A program made the translations under genes and the position numbers. Positions 17,690 to 26,048 of a stretch of DNA of 64,000 nt are shown piece by piece (within the stretch, counting starts at the first letter, position 1; each line of letters opens with the position of its first letter). Source of the DNA: Desulfocapsa sp. GTDB taxonomy: Bacteria > Desulfobacterota > Desulfobulbia > Desulfobulbales > Desulfocapsaceae. The notes under the pieces were generated by a model, which was not told the origin of the DNA, did no database searches, and saw only the letters and a program-made list of their open reading frames with translations. The stretch spans positions 1 to 64,000 of the forward strand of contig JAESPV010000027.1 in the NCBI GenBank assembly GCA_016765495.1, read 5' to 3'.

Positions 17690-18595
17690 TTACTCCTTTG
17701 TTGGTTGTGAAGTTAAATTTTTATAGGAAAGAGACTTCTTGCTGAGGGCACCTGATAGGAGAAGATTAAATATAGCCTCTCTGTCCGGTAGCATTGCAGC
17801 ATTGCTATGGAAACAAAATTCGTCGAGATAAAGCTGTAAATGTTTAGCAGCAACACCACCACGATGAATTGTATTAATCCAGAGTTTAAAGCTTTCTGTT
17901 ATTTCTCTGGTTTTGTAAATGGTGGAACTGGCGACACTTATGAAGCTATTCCTGTTAATGTTTTGATAGCTGACTTCATCAGGAACAATGAGTGACGATC
18001 CCGGTTCAACTTTCCTGTTTAAAAAACTGTTTACTGTTTTGCGGTTTACAGATTCAACAGAGGCCATTTTTATACGGCCTGTGATACCTGCCGGAAGGAT
18101 GATTTCAGCTGCAGCAAGAATTGGTGTTTTGGCAAGGTTTTCACCTCCGAAGGATATTGTGTTCGATGATATTTCAACAGTTTTGGAGCATTTTTTTTTG
18201 TCTGCCAGTGCCATGGCCATTCGTAACTTCTGCAACCATGCCCAGGCTGTTTGATAACTTGAGAGGTGTAATAATCTCTGCAGGTCTTTAGCACTCTTTC
18301 CGCCAGGCGATGACGTAAGCCACCAGATACAGATGAGCCATTGGGAAAGTGGCTTTTTAGTACCGTGCATGATTGTATTGGTCGAAATGGATGTGGGGTG
18401 TCCACAGTGGCTGCAAATCATTGTTTTAGCAGGGCGCAGTTCTTCGTTTTGCCATGCGCAGTATGGACAGACAAAGCCTTGGGGCCATCGTTTCTGAAAC
18501 AGGAATTCCAGACTGATGTTTTCCTCCAGGAAAAGGTTTTTAAACTCATCAAGTGTTTTGGGGAAAGAGTGTCCTGTATTGGAAAATACCTGCAT
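17690..18595 (-). CDS. IS1595/ISXO2-like transposase-derived protein, probably domesticated
   Basis: The protein has 301 residues, full length for the family. An N-terminal zinc ribbon (C43, C46, C61, C64) precedes an ISXO2-type DDE-fold domain that ends in the family signature IHRGGVAAKHLQLYLDEF. The first catalytic acid, normally in a VEVDETYIGG-like motif, is missing: here VEISSNTISFGG (140-151). Asp206 (VPDEVSY) remains. The C-terminus runs 40 residues past the signature. AGGAA precedes the ATG. No terminal inverted repeats or target duplication are visible, and ftsH follows after three bases. A chromosomal regulatory or DNA-binding role is inferred. Confidence 0.7.
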   Translation of the reverse strand: MQVFSNTGHSFPKTLDEFKNLFLEENISLEFLFQKRWPQGFVCPYCAWQNEELRPAKTMICSHCGHPTSISTNTIMHGTKKPLSQWLICIWWLTSSPGGKSAKDLQRLLHLSSYQTAWAWLQKLRMAMALADKKKCSKTVEISSNTISFGGENLAKTPILAAAEIILPAGITGRIKMASVESVNRKTVNSFLNRKVEPGSSLIVPDEVSYQNINRNSFISVASSTIYKTREITESFKLWINTIHRGGVAAKHLQLYLDEFCFHSNAAMLPDREAIFNLLLSGALSKKSLSYKNLTSQPTKE

Positions 18596-18642
18596 CTATG
18601 TTCCTTTTGTGTGTTTACTTATCCACTTTAATTTGACTTTAT

Positions 18643-18658
18643 GCACATATGGTGCCAA
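18643..18658 (-). promoter_or_regulatory. Sigma-54 (-24/-12) promoter of the transposase-like/ftsH operon
   Basis: On the minus strand the bases read TTGGCACCATATGTGC, matching the consensus TGGCAC-N5-TTGC with one difference and with correct GG-N10-GC spacing. It ends about 48 bases before the ATG at 18595, leaving a short 5' leader. It implies that the operon needs an AAA+ activator such as the neighbouring regulator (18916-20742). Confidence 0.65.
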
Positions 18659-18857
18659 TGGGTATATGTGAATAATAATATTAGTAACTGCATGTTTGTA
18701 GAAAGTAATATGGGAGTGTTGTTATATTTTCACCAGTGTGGCGGTGTGAGGTGGTGAAGAATAAAACTAAGGAATTAAGAGTGTTTTACGTAAATATAGC
18801 TATAGAAACAGTAGATTGAATTGTTTCAAGACGAAATGTGGAGCACGGTGCTTGGTG

Positions 18858-18905
18858 CCACACAAATGTGGTGTGTCCCACACTTGTGAGCGCACACAAG
18901 TGTGG
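18858..18905. promoter_or_regulatory. Upstream activator-type inverted repeats (CCACA/TGTGG)
   Basis: Two inverted repeats lie 200-260 bases upstream of the sigma-54 promoter. The first is CCACA-N4-TGTGG (18858-18871). The second is an 11-bp perfect pair, CCACACTTGTG (18878-18888) with CACAAGTGTGG (18895-18905). The distance fits enhancer sites of NtrC-type activators. A related palindrome is found at 24047-24065 before the kinase operon. Confidence 0.5.
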
Positions 18906-18915
18906 CGGGAAGGGA

Positions 18916-20742
18916 TTAGAGATCGAAGGTGGAAAGATCTATCTTAAGTTCTTTTAACTTACGGTATAAAGTTGAGCGATCTATGGCAAGAAGCCTCGCT
19001 GCCTTCGCTTTATTACCACCACTTTTTTGTAGAGCAGCGATGATTCGACTTTCAAGGCTATTATTATGAAAGGTATGGTTGAGTGAAGAAGGTTGCGGAG
19101 GTTGAGGAATGTGGGGGGGGAGGCCCTGTTGAAATCCTGATGTCAGCGGAATGGGTGGGTTAGGTTGCTGATGTAAAATTTCGTCAGGAAGCTGTTCCTT
19201 TGAAATGGTTGAACTATTGCAGAGTACACAGGAGCGTTCAATAATATGCTGAAGTTCCCGGATATTCCCCGGCCATTGAAAGTCTGAAAGTAAACTCATG
19301 GCCTGGTCAGAAATGCCTGAAATAGGCTTTCTCATTTGCTTAGCATACTGCTGGATGAACTTGTTTGTGAGCAGGGGAATGTCCCCTGTACGTTCTCTCA
19401 AGGGTGGAAGGATAATGTCAATGACCCGGAGTCTGAAATAGAGATCTTCCCTGAAGATTCCTTTTTGCACCTGTTCACGTAAATTCACATTGGTAGCTGC
19501 AATAATTCGGACATCTACCTGGATTGCAGTGTCGTGTCCCACTGGATAAAAGGTTTTTTCCTGGAGAAAACGCAGCAGCCTTAGCTGCATCATGGGTGAG
19601 ATGTCACCAATCTCATCCAGAAAAAGTGTTCCGCCATCAGCTTGAAGAATTCGTCCCATGCGATCCCGATCAGCGCCGGTGAAAGAACCTTTTTTATGGC
19701 CAAAAAGTTCACTTTCAAGGAGACTTTCTGGGATTGCGGTGCAGTCAACTTTAATAAGTGGGCGGTTTTTCCGGTGGCTTTCAAGATGAAGTGCTTCTGT
19801 GGCAAGTTCCTTTCCGGTTCCACTTTCGCCTGTTATCAGTACTGCAGAATCAACTTTTCCGACATTCTCAATCATTGTATAAACGGTTTGCATGACAGGG
19901 CTAGCTCCGATTATTCGATGAAATGAAGTTCGCTGTTTCGAATGCCCCTGTTCAACGATGGCTGTCATGTCACGAATAACTATGACCACACCATGAAACC
20001 CACCTCGACCATCTTCTAAAGGTGAGATACAGATGGAGATGACTTTATGATTCATAGACGCTGTAGTAAATTCGATACGGTGTTCTTTAATTTCAACTCC
20101 TGATCGTAAAACTTTTTCAGTATCTTCTTTGAAAAAACATGTGGCATTGTTGGCACAAACTACTGCCAGGTTAGCACCTTCTTTGACTTCCGGAATGATC
20201 CCCCCTAAAAAGCAAATTGCGGATTGATTCATTTTTACCACATTCATTTCCCTGTCAATTGTTATGATGCTGTCGGAAACACTAGCAAAGAGGGTGTCAA
20301 GGTATGAGCGATACTGTTCTTTTTCTTCTTCAGCTTTTTGTCTTTCAAGTTTCAGGCGTTGCTGCTGAAGGGCAAGGCGAACCGTTTTCAAGAGCTGTTC
20401 TTTTTCAACTGGTTTTTGAATATAATCAAAGGCACCAAAACGCAGAGCTTCGGAAGCTGTGTCAACGGTTGGGTACCCGGTAACCATAATTACAGGGCAT
20501 GAAATATTAAGTTCTCTTATGCGCTTGAGAAGATCTATCCCCGTACTTCCACCAAGTACGATATCACTGATAATGAGATCAAATGGCTGTGAAGTGAGTT
20601 TTCCCAATGCCTCTTCAAAATTAGAAGCTAAGACGATGGGTCCATACCCTTCACGTTTGAGAAAAATTTTAAAAGTGTGTCGTAAAGACTCTTCATCGTC
20701 TACAACGAGGATTGGGACATTAACAGTGGTTTGATTTTCCAT
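18916..20742 (-). CDS. Sigma-54-dependent response regulator (REC-PAS-AAA+-Fis)
   Basis: The protein has 608 residues. The receiver (8-125) keeps the acidic pair DD15-16 and the acceptor Asp60, with the conserved Lys in FDYIQKP. A PAS domain (about 145-270) follows a coiled-coil linker. The AAA+ domain has GESGTGKE and GSFTGA (a Ser variant of GAFTGA). A proline-rich linker leads to the Fis-type HTH, ending near residue 605. It should be phosphorylated by the adjacent kinase and drive sigma-54 promoters; the ftsH operon promoter is the nearest candidate. It is the last gene of the kinase, PAS protein, regulator operon, with GGAG before the ATG. Confidence 0.92.
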   Translation of the reverse strand: MENQTTVNVPILVVDDEESLRHTFKIFLKREGYGPIVLASNFEEALGKLTSQPFDLIISDIVLGGSTGIDLLKRIRELNISCPVIMVTGYPTVDTASEALRFGAFDYIQKPVEKEQLLKTVRLALQQQRLKLERQKAEEEKEQYRSYLDTLFASVSDSIITIDREMNVVKMNQSAICFLGGIIPEVKEGANLAVVCANNATCFFKEDTEKVLRSGVEIKEHRIEFTTASMNHKVISICISPLEDGRGGFHGVVIVIRDMTAIVEQGHSKQRTSFHRIIGASPVMQTVYTMIENVGKVDSAVLITGESGTGKELATEALHLESHRKNRPLIKVDCTAIPESLLESELFGHKKGSFTGADRDRMGRILQADGGTLFLDEIGDISPMMQLRLLRFLQEKTFYPVGHDTAIQVDVRIIAATNVNLREQVQKGIFREDLYFRLRVIDIILPPLRERTGDIPLLTNKFIQQYAKQMRKPISGISDQAMSLLSDFQWPGNIRELQHIIERSCVLCNSSTISKEQLPDEILHQQPNPPIPLTSGFQQGLPPHIPQPPQPSSLNHTFHNNSLESRIIAALQKSGGNKAKAARLLAIDRSTLYRKLKELKIDLSTFDL

Positions 20743-20774
20743 GGTAACTCCAGTGAAGAATTATACCCCGTTCC

Positions 20775-21902
20775 TTATTTGGAAAATGTGGTGAGGTCGC
20801 GAAATACGATAACGGTGCCAGTAAGCTGATTTCCTTCAATAATTGGTGTTGAATTATATTCAACGGAAAAACTGCTGCCATCTTTAGCCCAAAAAACATC
20901 ATCTGATTTAAAATGAACTTGACCATCTCTGCAGGACATGAAAATAGGACAATCTTCTTCGCTGTATTTCTCTCCATCGGGATGGCTATGATGAACAAGT
21001 TGATGGTAGGATTTGCCAACTAATTCCTCCATTTCCCATCCAAGCATGATGGAGGCTGCCTTATTTATAAAAGTGACCTTCCCCTCAATATCAAGACCCA
21101 AAATACCCTCGCCGGCTGCATTAACAATAAGGTCGAGATGTCTTTCAAGTTTTTTCGCCTTACTGATATCTTTAAAAACTACAACTGCACCGGTGATTGT
21201 TTTTTGATTTTCAAGAAGAGGAGTGGATGTGTACTCAACGGAAAAACTTTTTCCTGACTTAGTCCAGAAAACATCATCGGTCTCATGATGAATCTGTCCA
21301 TCTTTATAGGCCATATAAATGGGACATTCTTCAACAGGATAAGGAATGCCATTCTTACGGGTATGATGAACAAGATCATGGTGAGATATGCCAATGAGTT
21401 CCTCTTCGGTCCATCCCAGGAGTTCAGTGGCTTTGTTGTTTAAAAAGGTTACGCATCCCTGTGTGTCTATTCCGAAAATACCATCTCCAGCGGAATTAAG
21501 GATGGTGTGAAGACGTTTTCTCAGTTTAAGACCTTCAGCTTCTGCCTGAATACGTTCTGCGATTTCACGATTCAACGATCCATTGATTACAGCCATTTCA
21601 AAGGTCTTTTTTTCAACCGCATCATCAAGGGTGGATTGAACAGTAGTTAATGACTCTGTACAAGTTTCGAGATTTTGTTGTAAAAGATCCTTTTCTTTCT
21701 GGAAATTGATAGAGTCGCTGGTGGAAATAAACACAGTAATTCCGTAAAGAACAAGGAGAACCACAAAAGATAGTATACAGTAAGGAGTGAAAGTACTGGC
21801 TGAGCCACTGTCACTGATTTTACTATCAAAAAAAAATAACAATACAGCAGCAAGGAGGAATAGTGCGGAGAGTAGTAAGATCGATTTGGTATTTCTGTTC
21901 AT
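20775..21902 (-). CDS. Membrane-anchored double-PAS protein without output domain
   Basis: The start is ATG 21902 (AAGGAG upstream), giving 375 residues; the frame stays open 61 codons upstream into the kinase gene but has no support there. Two membrane segments at about 7-25 and 38-57 are followed by a coiled coil and two PAS domains (about 125-245 and 250-372) that closely resemble each other, so they arose by duplication. The chain stops right after the second PAS, with no kinase, GGDEF or methyl-accepting part. Both PAS copies hold an H-x-LVHH segment and a CPI motif that could bind a metal or cofactor. It likely passes a signal to the neighbouring kinase. Confidence 0.8.
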   Translation of the reverse strand: MNRNTKSILLLSALFLLAAVLLFFFDSKISDSGSASTFTPYCILSFVVLLVLYGITVFISTSDSINFQKEKDLLQQNLETCTESLTTVQSTLDDAVEKKTFEMAVINGSLNREIAERIQAEAEGLKLRKRLHTILNSAGDGIFGIDTQGCVTFLNNKATELLGWTEEELIGISHHDLVHHTRKNGIPYPVEECPIYMAYKDGQIHHETDDVFWTKSGKSFSVEYTSTPLLENQKTITGAVVVFKDISKAKKLERHLDLIVNAAGEGILGLDIEGKVTFINKAASIMLGWEMEELVGKSYHQLVHHSHPDGEKYSEEDCPIFMSCRDGQVHFKSDDVFWAKDGSSFSVEYNSTPIIEGNQLTGTVIVFRDLTTFSK

Positions 21903-21912
21903 TGAGTACTCC

Positions 21913-23946
21913 TTAGATGTCAGGTATCGGAAGGTCAACAAGGAGGCTTGTTGAAACACCAAATTCACTGTGTATTCTGAGTGATCCCTTGTTGTCCTGC
22001 ATGAGGCCATGGCTGATGCTGAGTCCGAGGCCCGTTCCTTTTCCTTCGGGTTTGGTTGAGTAAAAGGGGTCAAATACCCTGTCAATCAAATCCTGTTCTA
22101 TTCCAACGCCGTGGTCGGTGAGAGTGACACGGACAAATTTTTTCTTTGAATGAGTGATTATACTCCCATTAATAATTAGTTTTTTGTTCGGGCTCTGTCT
22201 GGGGTAACGATCATTCAGTGCATATCTGGCATTGGAAAGAATATTAAGTAACACCTGCTGTATTTGATGGCTGTCACAAAATACCATTGGCAGATCCTGC
22301 GGCAAATCAATTTCCAGCAGGATCATATCTTTTTTAAGTCGGTGATTTATAAGTTCCAGACAATTGTTAATAATAGTTTCTATGGGAATCTCTTCTGGTA
22401 ATTCCTCATGTCTTCTGGAAAAATCAAGGAGATTGGAAACGATAGAAGCAATACGTTTTCCTTCTTTTTGTATACGTTTCAGCACATTGATGTTATCAGG
22501 ATCTTCGGGACTATCCATGATTATTTGTGCATAATTAATGATTCCATTGATAGGGTTGTTGATTTCATGGGCCACACCTGCTGCCAATTCACCAACAGCG
22601 GCAAGTTGTGCAGAGCGTAATGCTTCGGCTTTTCTCAGTTCTTCGTCCGCCTTCCTCAGCTCTTCTTCTGTGAGATCTCTTGCAACAAGAAGCGAAGCAT
22701 CCTCGCTACCAGCAGAAAAATGGAGCGGGCTAACTGTGAGAAGGTAGTTGCCATGCAATCCGCGGAGTTGTGTTTCGATTATTCGACTCTGTTGTGTTGC
22801 TATTAGTTCTTCAAGAGGGCAGGGGATTCCCTTGGCTCGTCCAAGGTGTAAAGTTTCGCAAATTTTATGTCCAATGATTTCTGATCGTGTTTTTCGTGCG
22901 GCCGTGAATGTGGCAGGATTTGCATCAAGAATCACTGAGTCAGTGGAAACAATGAGTGCGGGATCCTGTATTGCAGAAAAAATATTTTCCCATTGAACTA
23001 TTGCCTGTTTGAGATCATGATCTATTTTGAGTTTTCCTGTTATATCTTTTCCCAAAAGAACTAAGCCGAGTTTTCCCTGCTTGAGGTTTTGTCTAAAGGA
23101 TGCATGCCAGTGGATAAACCGATTTTGTTGATCCTTGGTGACTAAGCAGGATTCAAAATTTATATGTTCTTTTTCACCTTTAAAGACATTGCTGAGGAGC
23201 TGCTGGTTTGCTTTTCGATGGTCTTCCGCCATAAGAACATCAACCCAATATTTATCGACAACATCTTTTTCTTTGTATCCGGTTACTTCTTCTGCTTTTT
23301 GATTAAATGAGAGAATTTTCCCACATGGCGAAATGGAGATAAGCAATGCCTGCATTGTGTCAACAATTTCTTTGTTAAAGTCCCGTTCAACCTGGATATT
23401 TCTCGTTAACTCTTGTGAATAGAGGGCAAGCGATATATCTGCAATCACTGTTTGTAAAAAAGAGACCTCTTCTTTTGTGAAACCATTAACTTTTTTAGAG
23501 TGGATACTGATGACGCCAAATTCTCTGGATTTATATTTGAGGGGCCATGCAGAACATGACCTGAATCCGGTTTTGAGTGAAATTTCACGCAGTCCTTCAA
23601 GATCAACAGAGGCACGAATATCCTGATGAATTACGAAATTACTTGAACGAAGTGCTTTTGCAGCAGGATTGGCGCCATTCATTTCTGCAATAACCTGTTC
23701 CACAAGGTGCAGACAATCGCAATCGGGTATATTAGCTGAGGTAAATGCTACCAAGGGTGTTATTGTTTTGCCCCCCTCATCGCGCCTACCAGCCCAGATA
23801 AGGCAATATTCCTGGTTGTGCATGATAATTTCACAGCACTTCTCAAGGAGTTTGTCGGCTCCAGCGATCTCGCCGGAGTCAGAAGCAGAGAGTTCCCTGA
23901 TGGCCAGAAGTATTTCATTTCTCCTAAATGGTTCCATTGTATTCAT
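21913..23946 (-). CDS. Soluble hybrid-sensor histidine kinase (GAF-PAS-PAS-HisKA)
   Basis: The protein has 677 residues and no membrane segments. The GAF domain (about 20-185) is cysteine-rich (C37-C38, C76, C78, C131). Two PAS domains lie at 195-305 and 315-425. A short coiled coil precedes HisKA with GVAHEINNPING (His460). The ATPase domain has NILSNARYALND, DHGVGI and GTGLGLS. It is a complete NtrB-type kinase and should phosphorylate the sigma-54 regulator two genes downstream; the PAS membrane protein starts 10 bases after its stop. There is no clear ribosome site before Met1; Met4 is an alternative. A TGTGGCA/TGCCACA palindrome lies about 100 bases upstream. Confidence 0.9.
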   Translation of the reverse strand: MNTMEPFRRNEILLAIRELSASDSGEIAGADKLLEKCCEIIMHNQEYCLIWAGRRDEGGKTITPLVAFTSANIPDCDCLHLVEQVIAEMNGANPAAKALRSSNFVIHQDIRASVDLEGLREISLKTGFRSCSAWPLKYKSREFGVISIHSKKVNGFTKEEVSFLQTVIADISLALYSQELTRNIQVERDFNKEIVDTMQALLISISPCGKILSFNQKAEEVTGYKEKDVVDKYWVDVLMAEDHRKANQQLLSNVFKGEKEHINFESCLVTKDQQNRFIHWHASFRQNLKQGKLGLVLLGKDITGKLKIDHDLKQAIVQWENIFSAIQDPALIVSTDSVILDANPATFTAARKTRSEIIGHKICETLHLGRAKGIPCPLEELIATQQSRIIETQLRGLHGNYLLTVSPLHFSAGSEDASLLVARDLTEEELRKADEELRKAEALRSAQLAAVGELAAGVAHEINNPINGIINYAQIIMDSPEDPDNINVLKRIQKEGKRIASIVSNLLDFSRRHEELPEEIPIETIINNCLELINHRLKKDMILLEIDLPQDLPMVFCDSHQIQQVLLNILSNARYALNDRYPRQSPNKKLIINGSIITHSKKKFVRVTLTDHGVGIEQDLIDRVFDPFYSTKPEGKGTGLGLSISHGLMQDNKGSLRIHSEFGVSTSLLVDLPIPDI

Positions 23947-24046
23947 CCAGTTGTAAAATGAATTGCGAGATATGGTGGATCAACAACATAACTTCACCAC
24001 ACAAATGTAGTAAAAAAAGACAGAAAACCACACAATGCGACGTTGG

Positions 24047-24065
24047 TGTGGCATGTTTTGCCACA
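24047..24065. promoter_or_regulatory. TGTGGCA-N5-TGCCACA palindrome before the kinase operon
   Basis: This is a perfect 7-bp inverted repeat with a 5-base spacer, 101 bases upstream of the kinase start. Further CCACA/TGTGG half-sites lie on its left at about 23995-24035. The half-site matches those in front of the ftsH operon (18858-18905), so the adjacent sigma-54 regulator may bind both and control its own operon. No sigma-54 promoter is obvious between this site and the ATG. Confidence 0.5.
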
Positions 24066-24192
24066 AGTCTGTGCTTTTAATATCTGTTGCACAGCGTGTG
24101 CCTGAATGATAGAGAAGGGTATGTGGTGGGTAAAGTACAATCGGAAAGCCCTCAATGTAGCCAGTTATACTGCGGATTCCCTCAATCAATTG

Positions 24193-24606
24193 CTACAATT
24201 TGTTTTTTGTTGTTGGTATCGGTTTGGCAATATTAGGTGCAATGCCAATTCGTTGCATTTTACGGTAGAGGGTTGATCTATCTAGGTTGAGCATGCGTGC
24301 AGCTTTGGTTTTATTCCCCCTGGCTCTTTTTAAAATGTCGATGATTTCGTCTCTTTCACTAATGTAAGGAGGGAGTGGCGCTGTAGCGTTTACCCAGGAC
24401 ATTTCTCTTGGAGACGTTGACGCAGGGTGAGTTGGGTTTTGAATCTGAAAATGTTCAGGAAAAATAGTTGAGCCTTCGCATAACAAAGAAGCTCTTTCCA
24501 TGACATGACGAAGTTCACGCACGTTACCGGGCCATGAATATCTGGATAAGGAATCCATTGCCTGATCTGATATTCTATGAATATTATATCCTTGCAAAGA
24601 AGTCAC
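24193..24606 (-). pseudogene. C-terminal remnant of a sigma-54 regulator
   Basis: The 137 residues cover only the end of an NtrC-type activator: the AAA+ lid segment with SWPGNVRELRHVMERA (about 24-40) and a Fis-type HTH (about 85-125). The receiver, Walker motifs and GAFTGA are absent. It aligns with residues ~475-608 of the complete regulator at 18916-20742. The bases upstream (24607-24747) show no coding. It is best read as a decayed copy, though a DNA-binding-only repressor is possible since the frame is intact. Confidence 0.7.
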
Positions 24607-24702
24607 CGCTTAGCGGTTGCATTAAGCTGGACAATATTCATGTTATTATCGAAAGTTTGGGGACGAAGAGATAGGGAAGGGGGGGAAACGTGTTTACAGT
24701 AA

Positions 24703-24734
24703 GTAAGGAGGCTGCAGATATACAGCCTCCTTAC
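24703..24734. terminator. Hairpin after NrfD-type gene of module 2
   Basis: GTAAGGAGGCTG (24703-24714) pairs perfectly with CAGCCTCCTTAC (24723-24734) around 8 bases, 14 bases after the stop of the module 2 membrane gene. It lacks a T-run on the minus strand but is very stable and well placed to end the operon or protect its 3' end. Confidence 0.6.
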
Positions 24735-24747
24735 TGTGCTACTTTAA

Positions 24748-25941
24748 TTAGTGATGTTCTTTCTGGTCAAAAATCTTTCCAAAGACTCGTTCGCCCACGA
24801 GGAAACCGAAGCCAACAAGACCGATGGATCCACCTATAACTGCCCACTCAATAAGTGATGGTACATAATCGAAATAGGTCGGAACATTGTCCCATCCAAG
24901 AGTTCCAGAGACAAGAAGTCCTGCCGCAACCATGTCGTAACGAGCAAAAAACTGACCAACAAGAATCATGAAGCCTGCTGTGGCCATCATGGCGACATTC
25001 TGAAGACGAGAAATGATTATAAGTATCAGTGGGATAATTAGACCAATGCAAACTTCAAGAAACCAGAAGTTAAAGGCAAGGGGGCCAGTGACCAACGCCT
25101 CGGCAGCAATACGGCCAAGTTCTGTGCCACCAACAAAATACATTATAAGACGCCAGAACGTTGCAACAGAGTAAAGTATAAGCACAAGTGTCATTGCTTT
25201 TCCAGCACTTTTCATACCAAGTTTCACAGCTTCACTCATTTCAGCACCTCGTATTTTGTAGGCAAGGTAGTTGAAAAGAATAGTTGCAGCCGCACCTGAA
25301 AGAAAAGCTGCGGTTAAGAAGTAGATTGGAAGTTGTCCTCCATACCAGTATGGCCTGGCAGGAAGAGTTGCAAACACACCGCCTAGACAGCTATTGGCAA
25401 GTACTTCAGCAACAGCAGCCATTGTTCCAAAGATTACAGCAAAACGGGCAATCCCTTTTATGATACCAAAGAACTCAATAATCATACAGCCAACAGCCAT
25501 TCCGTACAGTGTCCCCATCCACCAGATGTTGGAAGTAGGGTTTGGTGAAAGAATGTTGTAGATGATCATCCTGTGAGGGCTTGCAATCTCAACTCCAATT
25601 GTTGCAAAAGCAGCGAGAATACAGATGATTGACATCCATACCATTCTGTTACTGACTATCGCCATGCGTGTACCGCCAAAAAGATGAGAGATAGCAGCAT
25701 AAATACAAAGTCCTGTGGAGGTAATTGCCCAGAATGCATAGGTGGCAATTAATAATCCCCATGGAACTTCGCGGGTATTGTTATAGACAGCTTCATGGCC
25801 AACGATAAAACTCGATGCTCCGAGACCAATACCGACTATTGTAATAATTAAGAATAAAACCATAGCCCGGTTAATCCCGGGTGTTGCCACACGCGTATCC
25901 TCCGTCTGGCTAAAAGTTTCTGTTAGTGAATTGTTCGCCAT
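24748..25941 (-). CDS. NrfD-family quinone-interacting membrane subunit (module 2)
   Basis: The start is ATG 25941 (GGAGAAG upstream), giving 397 residues; an in-frame TTG five codons earlier overlaps the ribosome site. About ten hydrophobic segments and the overall plan match NrfD/PsrC. It should trade electrons between menaquinone and the periplasmic FeS protein encoded at 26813-27577. It is only distantly like the HybB-type protein of module 1, so the two modules are not a recent duplication. It is the last gene of the FeS, cytochrome, NrfD operon; the 107-base gap before it is longer than usual. Confidence 0.85.
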   Translation of the reverse strand: MANNSLTETFSQTEDTRVATPGINRAMVLFLIITIVGIGLGASSFIVGHEAVYNNTREVPWGLLIATYAFWAITSTGLCIYAAISHLFGGTRMAIVSNRMVWMSIICILAAFATIGVEIASPHRMIIYNILSPNPTSNIWWMGTLYGMAVGCMIIEFFGIIKGIARFAVIFGTMAAVAEVLANSCLGGVFATLPARPYWYGGQLPIYFLTAAFLSGAAATILFNYLAYKIRGAEMSEAVKLGMKSAGKAMTLVLILYSVATFWRLIMYFVGGTELGRIAAEALVTGPLAFNFWFLEVCIGLIIPLILIIISRLQNVAMMATAGFMILVGQFFARYDMVAAGLLVSGTLGWDNVPTYFDYVPSLIEWAVIGGSIGLVGFGFLVGERVFGKIFDQKEHH

Positions 25942-26048
25942 TTTCTTCTCCTGCAATGATATTGTATCAGGCCTGAAGCCTGATGAGTTTTAAAATTATT
26001 TTCTATTTTTTCTCATTGTTTGTTGAATGAATTGTATCAATACAAGAA

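Larger units (their letters stand above)
18596..18915. other. Sigma-54 control region of the ftsH operon
   Basis: This 320-base gap holds no gene. It contains the sigma-54 promoter (18643-18658) and a cluster of CCACA/TGTGG inverted repeats (18858-18905), both described separately. The middle is A+T-rich with a TGTGG-rich stretch near 18725-18755, which may add weaker sites. Confidence 0.6.

Noticed and set aside
17690-18905. Active insertion sequence
   Set aside because: No terminal inverted repeats or target duplication are visible, the first catalytic acid is missing, and the gene is embedded in an operon with ftsH.
18858-18905. Terminal inverted repeat of an IS element
   Set aside because: The repeat is a local palindrome with no partner on the far side of the gene; it fits an activator site better.
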